Source: an uncultured Clostridium sp.
Lineage (GTDB): Bacteria > Bacillota > Clostridia > Lachnospirales > Lachnospiraceae
Length of the DNA: 19,146 nucleotides
NCBI GenBank assembly: GCA_900553925.1
Contig: USFH01000024.1
Location: 1-19,146 of the forward strand
Reading direction: 5' to 3'
The notes below the pieces were generated by a model. The model saw only the letters and a program-made list of their open reading frames with translations. It was not told the origin of the DNA and did not search any database. A program made the position numbers and the translations under genes. Below, in pieces: positions 7,399 to 14,869 of this stretch. The stretch's first letter is position 1. Each line of letters starts with the position of its first letter.

Positions 7399-8731
7399 GT
7401 TCGTTCTCCATTTCTATCATTCTGTTAAATAATCCCACACCGCTTGATTGTACAATAATCACCGGAACTTGTAAAGCACTTTGCAATTCCTCAACTGTCA
7501 TATCATCGAGGAAGATTGGCTCATCTGCCTTCACAATCTGGCTTGGCAGGAACAATGCTTCACCGAGATCCCTGCCCGCTAACTGCTTCACAATATCCTG
7601 CCCGGTCAAAAGTCCGGTCACGGTGATCTTCTCTCCGAAGAAATCATTCCGGACCGGAAACACCTGCAGATCAAGTCCCGGTGCCGCCTGCTTGTATATC
7701 TCTGCCGCCTGACAGACATAATCATACGCGATTAGTCCGGTCACCGTCGAGACCTTCCGTTTCCCTTCCCACGGCTTTCCACCATGGTCTTCGAGATAGA
7801 TATCCACGGCATCCTGTGCCTCCGTCAGAAACAGCCGTGTCATGCCGACACCATTTTCGAGCTGGATATATCCATCGTATTGGGCTTCATCCGGCATATC
7901 ATACCCTGCCGTGATATACCACTCATCGCTTGCATGTACGAAATGCTCTCCGAATTTCTCCATTGCCTGCTGCTGAAAGCCCTCGATGATTGAGATGACT
8001 TCCCTTGCATCCTCTTTCGTGAAACTCTCCAGCTTACAGAGCCCATCCCGGTACTTGGAAAGTCCGACCGGAACAACTGACAGACTCTCGATCGTCGGTG
8101 CATAGGCAAGCAGATCCCCGATGGTACGGCGAAGCTCATCGCCATCATTTAACCCCTTGCAGAGCACGACCTGTGCATTCATCGGGATATCCGCATCGTA
8201 GAGCATCTGAATATAATCCATGACCTTCCCCGCGAACCGGTTGTGCAGCATCTGACAGCGGAGTTCCGGGTTCGTCGTATGCACAGAGATATTGATCGGT
8301 GCGAGCTTATAGTCGATGATCCGTTGTATATCCTTCTCCTTCATGTTCGTGAGCGTCACGTAATTTCCCTGCAGGAAGGACAGCCGTGTATCGTCATCCT
8401 TGAAATAGATTGTCTCACGCATGCCCGGCGGATTCTGGTCGATAAAACAGAATACACACTTGTTGAAGCAGCTCCGGTACTCGTCCATCAGCGACTCTCC
8501 AAACTCCATACCGAGATCCTCGTCGTAGTCCTTCTCAACCTCTAACAGCCACTCCTCGCCGTCAGCTTTCTCGATCAGAACTTCAAGGTATTCATCATTC
8601 ACGATAAAGTCGTAGTCAAATATATCTTCAATTTCTTTGTCATTGATGGCAAGCAGAAAATCGCCTTCCTCGATTCCGAGTTCTTCCGCAATTCCACCTT
8701 CATCAATCTTCGTAATTTTATGTCGTTTCAT
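7391..8731 (-). CDS. PDZ / radical SAM DUF512 protein of unknown function
   Basis: This protein belongs to the DUF512 family, whose reaction is not known to me. An N-terminal PDZ-like domain (KITKIDEGGIAEELGIEEGDFLLAIND, residues ~4-60) precedes a radical-SAM-type cluster motif C-x3-C-x2-C in SCFNKCVFCFIDQ (Cys88, 92, 95). Then come NYVTLTN, ISVHTTNPELR, and a large C-terminal DUF512 region with VPVGLSKYR and a GGKPWEGKRKVSTVTG-like stretch. It is presumably cytoplasmic. I prefer the ATG at 8731; an in-frame TTG at 8743 would add four residues, and neither has a strong SD. The 3' end overlaps der by 8 bases, suggesting coupled expression with that ribosome-assembly GTPase. A role in ribosome or RNA modification is only a guess from context. 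Confidence 0.9.
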   Translation of the reverse strand: MKRHKITKIDEGGIAEELGIEEGDFLLAINDKEIEDIFDYDFIVNDEYLEVLIEKADGEEWLLEVEKDYDEDLGMEFGESLMDEYRSCFNKCVFCFIDQNPPGMRETIYFKDDDTRLSFLQGNYVTLTNMKEKDIQRIIDYKLAPINISVHTTNPELRCQMLHNRFAGKVMDYIQMLYDADIPMNAQVVLCKGLNDGDELRRTIGDLLAYAPTIESLSVVPVGLSKYRDGLCKLESFTKEDAREVISIIEGFQQQAMEKFGEHFVHASDEWYITAGYDMPDEAQYDGYIQLENGVGMTRLFLTEAQDAVDIYLEDHGGKPWEGKRKVSTVTGLIAYDYVCQAAEIYKQAAPGLDLQVFPVRNDFFGEKITVTGLLTGQDIVKQLAGRDLGEALFLPSQIVKADEPIFLDDMTVEELQSALQVPVIIVQSSGVGLFNRMIEMENEHE

Positions 8732-8767
8732 GTCTGTATCCAAAATTTATGAATTACTTTCTTTAAT

Positions 8768-8837
8768 TTACTTGTCACCACGCGCCAGCGTGATGACCTG
8801 CGCACGTATCAGCGTGCTACCTTACTTGTCACCACGC
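8768..8837 (-). repeat. Imperfect 54-base duplication of the pgeF 3' end
   Basis: The 16 bases covering the last pgeF codons and its stop (8822-8837) recur exactly at 8768-8783, and similarity continues less perfectly upstream of each copy. The offset is 54 bases, so the second copy is in the pgeF frame: after the first TAA one would read ...VITLARGDK and a second TAA, echoing GVIMLRGDK. The insert also holds two small GC-rich hairpins (GCACG/CGTGC and CACGC/GCGTG). Confidence 0.6.
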
Positions 8838-9748
8838 AGCATAATCACACCACCGAGATTGCCGCGCCTGCCACCAGATGCCCGATGGGAGAATAACAGC
8901 TCCGGATTGCAGCAGGTACAGATATCCGGCATCGCAATATGCTCCGGCAATATACCCGCATCCGTAAAATTATAATAGCATGCCTGATGTAAATCAAGCT
9001 GGTATTTGCCATTTCCCTTGTCTTCTAATAGTTTCTTCCGTTGTTCCTCTGTATATACCTCGCACGCATCTGCCACATCCTTACTTACCTCGTAGCATGC
9101 CTTGCAGATTGATGGACCGATCGCACAGACGATATCCTCCGGCTTCGAACCATAGCGTTCCTGCATCTTACGGACAACAATCATACCGATACGTCCAACC
9201 GTGCCACGCCAGCCGGAATGCGCCGTTGCGATCACGTGCTGCACCGGATCGTACAGAAACAGCGGTACGCAATCTGCATAGAACGTCATAAGCGGGATTC
9301 CTGCCTCCTGCGTGATGAGTCCGTCAATCTCCGCGAAATCACGTTCCCGCAGGATACCCTTTCCGCAGTCGTCCTTCGTCACGATCCGCAAGTTCGTCTT
9401 ATGCACCTGATCCGAAAACACAAGCTTCGTGTGATCGTACCCGCACGCCTGCGCAAACCGTCTGTGATTCTCCATCACGGACGCATCCTCATCGCCACGG
9501 GTAAAGCTTAAGTTCATGCTTCCGAGATACCCTTTGCTCACGCCTCCAAGCCGTGTGGAAAACCCGACCACAACTTCAGGATAGGCGTCAAATATTTTAT
9601 ACTGGAGCACCGGAACCGGCACCGGCACACCTTCCACCTTTGCATTCTCGAAATACGTGGTGCGCTCCCGTAAGAAATGCAAATTCTCCTCTGCACGCGT
9701 CACAAGTGCCTCCGAATTTAATTTCAGATCAAACTGTACTGGTTTCAT
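8822..9748 (-). CDS. pgeF: PgeF/YfiH-type multicopper-fold purine nucleosidase (peptidoglycan editing factor)
   Basis: The family (YfiH, YlmD, LACC1) cleaves purine nucleosides in vitro, and E. coli PgeF removes wrongly incorporated residues from peptidoglycan precursors. The zinc-site residues appear intact: His116 in DQVHKTN, Cys160 in YADCVPLF and His177 in TAHSGWRGT. GPSICKACYEV and the C-terminal SHRASGGRRGNLGGV are also typical. At 308 residues it has an N-terminal part (1-50) somewhat longer than the shortest homologues. AGGA lies 8 bases before the ATG. It follows yraN by 74 bases and precedes the DUF512 gene. Which activity matters in this organism is not shown by the sequence. Confidence 0.93.
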   Translation of the reverse strand: MKPVQFDLKLNSEALVTRAEENLHFLRERTTYFENAKVEGVPVPVPVLQYKIFDAYPEVVVGFSTRLGGVSKGYLGSMNLSFTRGDEDASVMENHRRFAQACGYDHTKLVFSDQVHKTNLRIVTKDDCGKGILRERDFAEIDGLITQEAGIPLMTFYADCVPLFLYDPVQHVIATAHSGWRGTVGRIGMIVVRKMQERYGSKPEDIVCAIGPSICKACYEVSKDVADACEVYTEEQRKKLLEDKGNGKYQLDLHQACYYNFTDAGILPEHIAMPDICTCCNPELLFSHRASGGRRGNLGGVIMLRGDK

Positions 9749-9755
9749 TTATCTG

Positions 9756-9792
9756 TTCCTGTCTCTTCCTGTTTATTCTTATTGATTCCTGT
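9756..9792 (-). repeat. Three ACAGGAA copies ahead of pgeF
   Basis: On the minus strand ACAGGAA occurs at 9786-9792, 9766-9772 and 9756-9762, 20 and 10 bases apart. The last copy includes the AGGA used as the pgeF SD, so the others look like duplicated SD sites or a short tandem slippage product. Confidence 0.45.
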
Positions 9793-9822
9793 TTCACTCT
9801 GTCTTTTCTATCATGCTTAAAC

Positions 9823-10200
9823 TTACCTTGTCATCACAAAGTCAAATGCATTCTCAATATGTGTGATCGAATCCCCGTTGATTCCAATCACATCAAAACG
9901 GATTGGTGTGTTATCAATGCTTATTTTCTTCTGATTCAAATAAAAAAGTGCCATCTTCGAGATCTGCCGGATCTTCGCTCCTGTGACTGCCTCTAACGCA
10001 TCACCGCTTCTGCCATCTGCCCGGTATTTTACCTCGACGAACACGATACACGCGCCATCCCGCGCGATCAGATCAATCTCGCCCTGCCGTACCCGGTAGT
10101 TTTTCTCGATGATGAAATATCCTTTCTCCCTCAGATATTCCGCGGCAAGCGTCTCCTTCTCCGTACCGACCTGTCTTTTATTATATGAGCGTTTCTCCAT
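9823..10200 (-). CDS. yraN: YraN family (UPF0102) nuclease-fold protein
   Basis: This is a small 125-residue protein of the UPF0102 group, predicted from its fold to be an endonuclease of the PD-(D/E)xK type; its in vivo substrate is not established. The motif is visible: RQGEIDLIARD (Glu41, Asp43) then IVFVEVKYR (Glu56, Lys58), followed by SGDALEAVTGAKIRQISK. The N-terminal VGTEKETLAAEYLREKGY helix is also diagnostic. A GGTGGA SD lies 6 bases before the ATG. It follows the FlhB-like gene by 17 bases. The gene commonly sits next to rnhB in bacteria, and here it is two genes away. A Holliday-junction-like nuclease role is an inference. Confidence 0.94.
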   Translation of the reverse strand: MEKRSYNKRQVGTEKETLAAEYLREKGYFIIEKNYRVRQGEIDLIARDGACIVFVEVKYRADGRSGDALEAVTGAKIRQISKMALFYLNQKKISIDNTPIRFDVIGINGDSITHIENAFDFVMTR

Positions 10201-10217
10201 AGCTATCCACCGCCTGC

Positions 10218-10523
10218 CTATTTCCCAAGCTTTGCGCGAAGCTTATCCATCCGGTCAACATAGACTAAGATTTCTGCAACAACACCGTAAAGCTCCGGTG
10301 GGATACACTCCCCGATGTCAAGATTCAACAGCGTATTCGTAAGATCCGTATCCTTATAGAGGGGCACGTCGCTCTTCTTCGCCGTGTCAATGATCCGCTC
10401 CGCGATCGCGCCTTTTCCGGATGCAACGACCTGCGGTGCCTCATTTCCCGGCTCATAGACTAAGGCAACTGCCTTTTTCTTCTCTTCTTTTTTCTTTGTA
10501 TCCACATTGAAATTCTGCGCCAT
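10218..10523 (-). CDS. ylqH: FlhB C-terminal (cytoplasmic) domain protein, YlqH-like
   Basis: The 101 residues align with the cytoplasmic domain of the flagellar export switch FlhB downstream of its self-cleavage site: AVALVYEPGNEAPQVVASGKG, IAERIIDTAKKSDVPLYKDTDL and IPPELYGVVAEILVYVDRM. There is no transmembrane part. The NPTH motif expected just before AVAL is absent, replaced by a Lys/Glu-rich lead (KKKEEKKK), so the protein resembles the already cleaved FlhB-CC piece. GAGGG lies 8 bases before the ATG. It sits after a FliK-like gene, as ylqG-ylqH does in B. subtilis. Known biology: FliK binding to FlhB-C switches export specificity. Whether this stand-alone copy acts in flagella or elsewhere is unknown. 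Confidence 0.88.
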   Translation of the reverse strand: MAQNFNVDTKKKEEKKKAVALVYEPGNEAPQVVASGKGAIAERIIDTAKKSDVPLYKDTDLTNTLLNLDIGECIPPELYGVVAEILVYVDRMDKLRAKLGK

Positions 10524-10617
10524 CTGTCTATCCCTCTGCTTTATCCAATCTATCTATATCTCGCATTCCCGTGTGCCGCTATCAGTGTTCTGTGTGTTCA
10601 TACATGCTATCTGCCCA

Positions 10618-12312
10618 TTACATCCGCACGTCAAATGAATACCGCTTTACGCTCTTCTCGATGTCATCGCCGAACATCTCTTTTACCACGGCATTTTTCT
10701 CTGTGTCCGGGTGCAGCGCCGGCTCCCGCATGATCACTTCATTCGTAAGAGAATATCCATTCTCCGCGATCGCCTGTTCCAGCTGTGTCATATGCGCATC
10801 AATGATCTTCGCACTTTCCTCGTCTTCCACATAAAACTTCGTGTGTACCATCGTCCCACGCAAAGACACGTGCACATCTGTCGGTCCCAAATATTCCATA
10901 TCCAGATGCAACAGGGCGCTGACATCTTCCTTTTTCTCCTGCATCCTTTTCTTGTTCATATAGACGAACAGATCCGCATTTCTATCTCCGCCTTCCATAC
11001 GCACCGGAATCTGCGCATATGGGAACAAATTACTTAAGTTCTGCAGGAAATCAATCCGCTCCTGCATGCCCTTCGCAGATTCGGACAAATGTTCTCCGGA
11101 TGAGCCTGTATGGCTGCTCATCTGCTGCATCAGGCGATCCATCTTCTCATAGATTCCCTTATACAGATCGGAGACCTCCTGTGGGTTCTGCATCTTCTCC
11201 GGATTCAGCGTGAACTTCTCTTTCACAGCTGCCGCTAACAGCTCCTTCATGCCGTCCGACGTGAAAAACCCCTTCAGCGTCTCCGCATCGATCATTGATT
11301 TATCCGCGGCGCCCGCCACAAGTGCCTGCAAATGATTCGCAAGCTGCATCGTCGTATCCGACTTCGCAAGTACCGTCTGTATCGTCTGTGCATCAAAATG
11401 CATATCCTGTAACTGTTTCATAAGTCCGGTAAGCTGTTCTTCGGTCATATCGAATTTCTCCGCATATGCCGATAACTGCTCTGCGGATAACCGTGGCAGA
11501 TTGCCTGTCATATCTGCGGCCTGCGCCGGTTCCCCCGTGCTTACCTGCCCCTGTGTGAATACCGCATCGCCTGCCGCCTGCTCTAACCGTTGCAGCATTG
11601 CGTCTGCATCTAACACAGGAAGATCCTGTGAACCGGATAACACCTGCAGCATCTCCCGCATACTGTCCGGCTCAGACATATACGCGGTGATTTCTTCTGT
11701 CATCCCGGACAGAGCCTGCATCATCGCATGCTGGTTCGTCTGATACTGTTCAAATCCCGTTATCGTCTGTTCTGTCACCGGAAGCTGCATCTTATTCATC
11801 GATACAAGTGTCTGAACCGGTGTATCCGGATATTTATATGCCTGCTGCAGCACCTTCTGCATACTGGCACGATCCACCGGCATATTCTCATTTAACAACG
11901 TCTCAGCGATCTGGTAATTCTTGTCCGACGGTGACAACTGGTTTTTCTCCAACAGATCGAAGATCGTCTGATCCTTCATCGCCTGCATATCCGATGCGAG
12001 CGGCTGGATCATCACCGTGCTTCCGGAATTTTCCTTCACAAGAAATGCGATCGTATCCCCCATATTGAGGTTCATCGCTTCCGCCATACGTGCCTTCAGC
12101 ATCTGGTTTCCGTCCATCTGGATTGTCACCTGGGAGCCATTCACATCGACGATCTGCCCGGTAAAGGTCTGTCCCTCCTGTGCCTGTGCAAGCACAGCGT
12201 TGCCGGACGGCATCTGCGTGTTGTTATTCGCAGTCGTAGTCTCCGGTCTTGTTCCGGTGGCTGTCCCGGTCTGATAGCGGTTCAATTGAAGATTCGCGTT
12301 ATCTATATTCAT
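10618..12312 (-). CDS. ylqG: FliK-like protein with C-terminal hook-length-control domain, YlqG-like
   Basis: A 564-residue protein with no signal peptide or membrane segment. Residues 46-106 form a small strand-rich module (EGQTFTGQIVDVNGSQVTIQ ... LNMGDTIAFLVKE). The middle (~110-430) is predicted helical and rich in Met and Gln. Residues ~431-530 resemble the FliK C-terminal domain: IPVRM, ALLHLDMEYLGPTDVHVSL, VHTKFYVEDEE, LEQAIAENGYSL. The protein ends KRYSFDVRM. The ATG overlaps the rnhB stop (ATGA), so translation is coupled. Position after rnhB and before an FlhB-domain gene matches B. subtilis ylqG. FliK measures hook length and flips the FlhB export gate; that this homologue does so is not established. 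Divergence in the middle is expected, and family assignment rests on both ends and context. Confidence 0.82.
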   Translation of the reverse strand: MNIDNANLQLNRYQTGTATGTRPETTTANNNTQMPSGNAVLAQAQEGQTFTGQIVDVNGSQVTIQMDGNQMLKARMAEAMNLNMGDTIAFLVKENSGSTVMIQPLASDMQAMKDQTIFDLLEKNQLSPSDKNYQIAETLLNENMPVDRASMQKVLQQAYKYPDTPVQTLVSMNKMQLPVTEQTITGFEQYQTNQHAMMQALSGMTEEITAYMSEPDSMREMLQVLSGSQDLPVLDADAMLQRLEQAAGDAVFTQGQVSTGEPAQAADMTGNLPRLSAEQLSAYAEKFDMTEEQLTGLMKQLQDMHFDAQTIQTVLAKSDTTMQLANHLQALVAGAADKSMIDAETLKGFFTSDGMKELLAAAVKEKFTLNPEKMQNPQEVSDLYKGIYEKMDRLMQQMSSHTGSSGEHLSESAKGMQERIDFLQNLSNLFPYAQIPVRMEGGDRNADLFVYMNKKRMQEKKEDVSALLHLDMEYLGPTDVHVSLRGTMVHTKFYVEDEESAKIIDAHMTQLEQAIAENGYSLTNEVIMREPALHPDTEKNAVVKEMFGDDIEKSVKRYSFDVRM

Positions 12313-13076
12313 ACATAATCCTTTATATACGTTCTCCGGTGGATCTCACAGGGACCGAGCTTATCTAATCCGGCGTAATGCTTCGCACTGCCATATCCGG
12401 CATTGCTTGCGAAATCATAGCCTGGGTACACCTTATCATACTCCACCATCATACGATCTCTTGTTACCTTCGCCACAATACTTGCCGCCGCAATACTTGC
12501 AGACAATGTATCACCCTTGATAATCGGCACCTGTCTGATATCAACCATCGGAATCTTCACGGCATCATTTAACAGAAGATCCGGCTGTACTTTGAGATTC
12601 GCGATTGCCATGCGCATCGCCTCATAGGTTGCCTGCAGGATATTAATCTCATCAATCCGTTTTTCGGAGACAACACCAATCCCATAGGCAACTGCTTTTT
12701 CCCGGATAACATCATACAGAAGTTCCCTTTTCTTCTTCGGAACCTGCTTGGAGTCATTCAGATGAAGAATCATTTCATCCTCCGGCAGGATCACGGCACA
12801 CGCCACGACCGGGCCTGCAAGCGGGCCTCTGCCAACTTCATCTATCCCACATATATATCGGCTTCCCATCGCATGATACTTACGTTCAAACGCGAGCATC
12901 TTCTCCGAGCGCGCATATTCCTGCAGCAAAGCTTCCTTTTTCTTCTCCACCTGTTCTACCATATGACGGACACCACTTCTCTCATCCGACGAGAACAAAC
13001 TGATAAACCGTTCCAATTCCTGCATCTGATCCGGATCTAACGCCTGATACTGTGCTTTAATCTCTTGTATATTCAT
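12309..13076 (-). CDS. rnhB: Ribonuclease HII
   Basis: RNase HII cuts RNA in RNA-DNA hybrids and initiates removal of ribonucleotides misinserted into DNA. The catalytic start CGIDEVGRGPLAGPVVACAV gives Asp79 and Glu80 plus the GRG loop that senses the RNA-DNA junction; LNDSKQVPKKKRE and IKGDTLSASIAAASIVAKVTRDR follow. The first ~70 residues are an N-terminal extension, as in the 255-residue B. subtilis enzyme, so the length is normal. The SD is GGGAG about 10 bases before the ATG. A terminator closes the upstream lepB and a weak promoter lies within it. The stop overlaps the next start by 4 bases. Confidence 0.97.
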   Translation of the reverse strand: MNIQEIKAQYQALDPDQMQELERFISLFSSDERSGVRHMVEQVEKKKEALLQEYARSEKMLAFERKYHAMGSRYICGIDEVGRGPLAGPVVACAVILPEDEMILHLNDSKQVPKKKRELLYDVIREKAVAYGIGVVSEKRIDEINILQATYEAMRMAIANLKVQPDLLLNDAVKIPMVDIRQVPIIKGDTLSASIAAASIVAKVTRDRMMVEYDKVYPGYDFASNAGYGSAKHYAGLDKLGPCEIHRRTYIKDYV

Positions 13077-13100
13077 ATATACGTTCTCTCCCTCCCTGAA

Positions 13101-13130
13101 AATATACTGTATCCGAAAAAGGACTGTGCA
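13101..13130 (-). promoter_or_regulatory. Possible promoter for rnhB overlapping a terminator
   Basis: On the minus strand TGCACA (13125-13130, 4 of 6 consensus) and TATATT (13101-13106, 5 of 6) are 18 bases apart. The -35 lies in the terminator hairpin, so stopping the upstream transcript and starting the next would use the same DNA. Weak on its own; context makes it plausible. Confidence 0.35.
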
Positions 13131-13144
13131 CGATACACAGTCCT
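13116..13144 (-). terminator. Rho-independent terminator after lepB copy 2
   Basis: A perfect 9-bp stem (AGGACTGTG, 13120-13128 with 13136-13144) and a 7-base loop are followed on the minus strand by five T (13120-13116). It lies 6 bases past the lepB stop and separates the rplS-lepB-rbgA-lepB unit from rnhB. Confidence 0.82.
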
Positions 13145-13150
13145 GTCTGT

Positions 13151-13942
13151 TTATTTTATAAATCCAAACTTCTTGAACGGATAGATCCGCAAAGCAACTT
13201 TTCCGACGATATCCTCCCGGCTGACATTTCCAACATCCGCCCAGCGGCTGTCTACACTGTTGTTCCGGTTATCACCAAGCACAAAGTATTCATCCGAGCC
13301 AAGATAGACTTCAGAGCCTGCGCGTCCATTGTTTATAATTGTCTCTTTGCCGTAATTTTCCTTGAGCAGCTTGCCATTTATAAAAATATTTCCATTCTGG
13401 TCGATACGGACCGTCTCGCCCGGCAGACCGATGATACGCTTAACATACGTCGTATTCTCATCATAATTAAATATTATAACATCAAACCGCTTCGGATCAC
13501 CAAATGTATACGACAGCTTATCAACCCAGAGATTATCTCCATTCTCTAACGTTGGGTTCATGGAAGAACCGTCTACCTTTGAACGGCATCCGACAAAATT
13601 CAATATAAAATAACAAATCAGTACTACAATTCCAATATAAATGATCAGACTCAGAAGTTCCTTAACGATGTTCACATCTTCCGGTTTCTCTGTCTTTCCC
13701 TTCTTCTTTTTCCGGCCCCGCTTCTTCTTTTTCTTGAGGATCGGATTTCCTTCTTCATCGTAAGCTGCAATCTCTTCCGCTTCTTCCTGTGCCTTCTTCT
13801 CGAGTTCTTCCTCCGTCTCTTTAGCTTCTGGTTGTTCCGCAGACACGCTCTCGGACTCTTTCACGGATACTGTCTCCGGCTCTGTCACGCCGTCTTCAAG
13901 CTTACCGGCTACTTCTTCCGTCATATGCTTTTTCTTCTTCAT
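13151..13942 (-). CDS. lepB: Signal peptidase I with long charged N-terminal tail (copy 2)
   Basis: Type I signal peptidase removes signal peptides from exported proteins at the outer face of the membrane. Residues ~93-117 form one membrane span, followed by the catalytic serine in DGSSMNPTL (Ser127), the general-base lysine in YVKRIIGLPGE (Lys168), and GDNRNNSVDSRWADVG. The unusual part is the ~90-residue cytoplasmic tail: an acidic, Glu-rich stretch (20-66) and then a Lys/Arg cluster (70-83). Bacillus-type enzymes have only a short tail. GGGAG lies 9 bases before the ATG, and no internal start has a comparable SD. It is a paralogue of the lepB at 14870-15475, separated from it by rbgA. Confidence 0.94.
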   Translation of the reverse strand: MKKKKHMTEEVAGKLEDGVTEPETVSVKESESVSAEQPEAKETEEELEKKAQEEAEEIAAYDEEGNPILKKKKKRGRKKKKGKTEKPEDVNIVKELLSLIIYIGIVVLICYFILNFVGCRSKVDGSSMNPTLENGDNLWVDKLSYTFGDPKRFDVIIFNYDENTTYVKRIIGLPGETVRIDQNGNIFINGKLLKENYGKETIINNGRAGSEVYLGSDEYFVLGDNRNNSVDSRWADVGNVSREDIVGKVALRIYPFKKFGFIK

Positions 13943-13973
13943 AACAACTAACTCCCAATGTCTAAAATGTATA

Positions 13974-14003
13974 CCGGGCTGCCGATGGGCATCGCAATCC
14001 CGG
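13974..14003 (-). other. Strong GC-rich hairpin between rbgA and lepB copy 2
   Basis: CCGGG (13974-13978) can pair with CCCGG (13999-14003), and within it GCCGATG (13981-13987) pairs with CATCGC (13990-13995) with one bulge. No immediate T run follows on the minus strand, so it is more likely an RNA-processing or stability element than a terminator. Confidence 0.45.
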
Positions 14004-14008
14004 CCTCT

Positions 14009-14866
14009 CTAATTCTGTGGTACTTCCTCGAGCGTCAGACGGCCAAGCCTTCCACTCCGGAAATCATCAAACAAAATATTCGCAGCCTTGTCAAGATCCG
14101 GCTCATTTCCCTTCAACAGGCAAAGACGTGCAACCGCAATCGCCCGCAGAACTTCATGTGCCTCGCAAGTCTGCATGTCAATATCTATATTATACCTGTC
14201 CTGTAGGGCATTACAATAATTATTTTTTAAAAAATCTATGAACTTTACCGCAAGCTCGCTCTTCGTCAGGATTTCATCATTGATAGAACCGATATAAGCC
14301 AGACGCAGACCAACCTCCTGATCATCGAATTTCGGCCACAGGATACCCGGTGTATCGAGAAGTTCCACATCTTTTCCGATCCGGATCCACTGTTTTCCCT
14401 TCGTGACACCCGGTTTATTTCCAACCTTCGTACAGGATTTTTTCGCATAAGAATTGATAAATGTAGATTTTCCTACATTCGGAATACCGACGATCATCGC
14501 ACGGATCGGACGGTTAATGATCCCTCGTTTGCGGTCGCGCGCAATCTTCTCCTTACATGCTTCCCGGATCGTATCAGATACCGGCTTCATACCGGAATTT
14601 TTCCGTGAATCCATACTCAGCACGAAGAATCCTTTGGATTTAAAATATTCTTCCCATTGTGCCGTTTTCCTCGCATCTGCCATATCTGCCTTGTTCAGGA
14701 TAACCATACGGGATTTATTTGCAGCAAGCGTATCAATGTCCGGATTCTTGCTCGATAGTGGTGTTCTCGCATCAAGCAGCTCAATCACAATATCAATCAG
14801 CTTTATATCTTCCTGCATCATCCGCTTAGCTTTCGTCATATGTCCCGGATACCATTGAATATTCAT
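14009..14866 (-). CDS. rbgA: Ribosome biogenesis GTPase RbgA (YlqF)
   Basis: RbgA is a circularly permuted GTPase required for late assembly of the 50S subunit. The permuted motif order is visible: G4 NKAD (58-61) comes before G1 GIPNVGKST (127-135) and G3 DTPG (171-174). The N-terminus IQWYPGHMTKAKRMM and the C-terminal RNA-binding helical domain (~200-285) are typical; 285 residues is normal. The ATG lies 3 bases after the lepB copy 1 stop. The SD (AAAGG) is about 11 bases away, so coupling to lepB is likely. Being co-transcribed with rplS fits its known role around the 50S subunit. Confidence 0.97.
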   Translation of the reverse strand: MNIQWYPGHMTKAKRMMQEDIKLIDIVIELLDARTPLSSKNPDIDTLAANKSRMVILNKADMADARKTAQWEEYFKSKGFFVLSMDSRKNSGMKPVSDTIREACKEKIARDRKRGIINRPIRAMIVGIPNVGKSTFINSYAKKSCTKVGNKPGVTKGKQWIRIGKDVELLDTPGILWPKFDDQEVGLRLAYIGSINDEILTKSELAVKFIDFLKNNYCNALQDRYNIDIDMQTCEAHEVLRAIAVARLCLLKGNEPDLDKAANILFDDFRSGRLGRLTLEEVPQN

Positions 14867-14869
14867 CGC

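Noticed and set aside
9553..9996. Plus-strand open frame spanning the pgeF-yraN gap
   Set aside because: It crosses the start of pgeF and end of yraN on the opposite strand, with no SD and no recognisable domain.
10524..10617. Promoter or small gene in the ylqG-ylqH gap
   Set aside because: TATAGA-like bases occur but no -35 fits at 16-18 bases, and no short frame with an SD is present; I see only the ylqH SD.
13858..13942. Possibility that the charged tail of lepB copy 2 is an unrelated gene or frameshift artefact
   Set aside because: The frame is continuous into the membrane span, the ATG has a good SD, and no alternative start with SD lies between the tail and the span.
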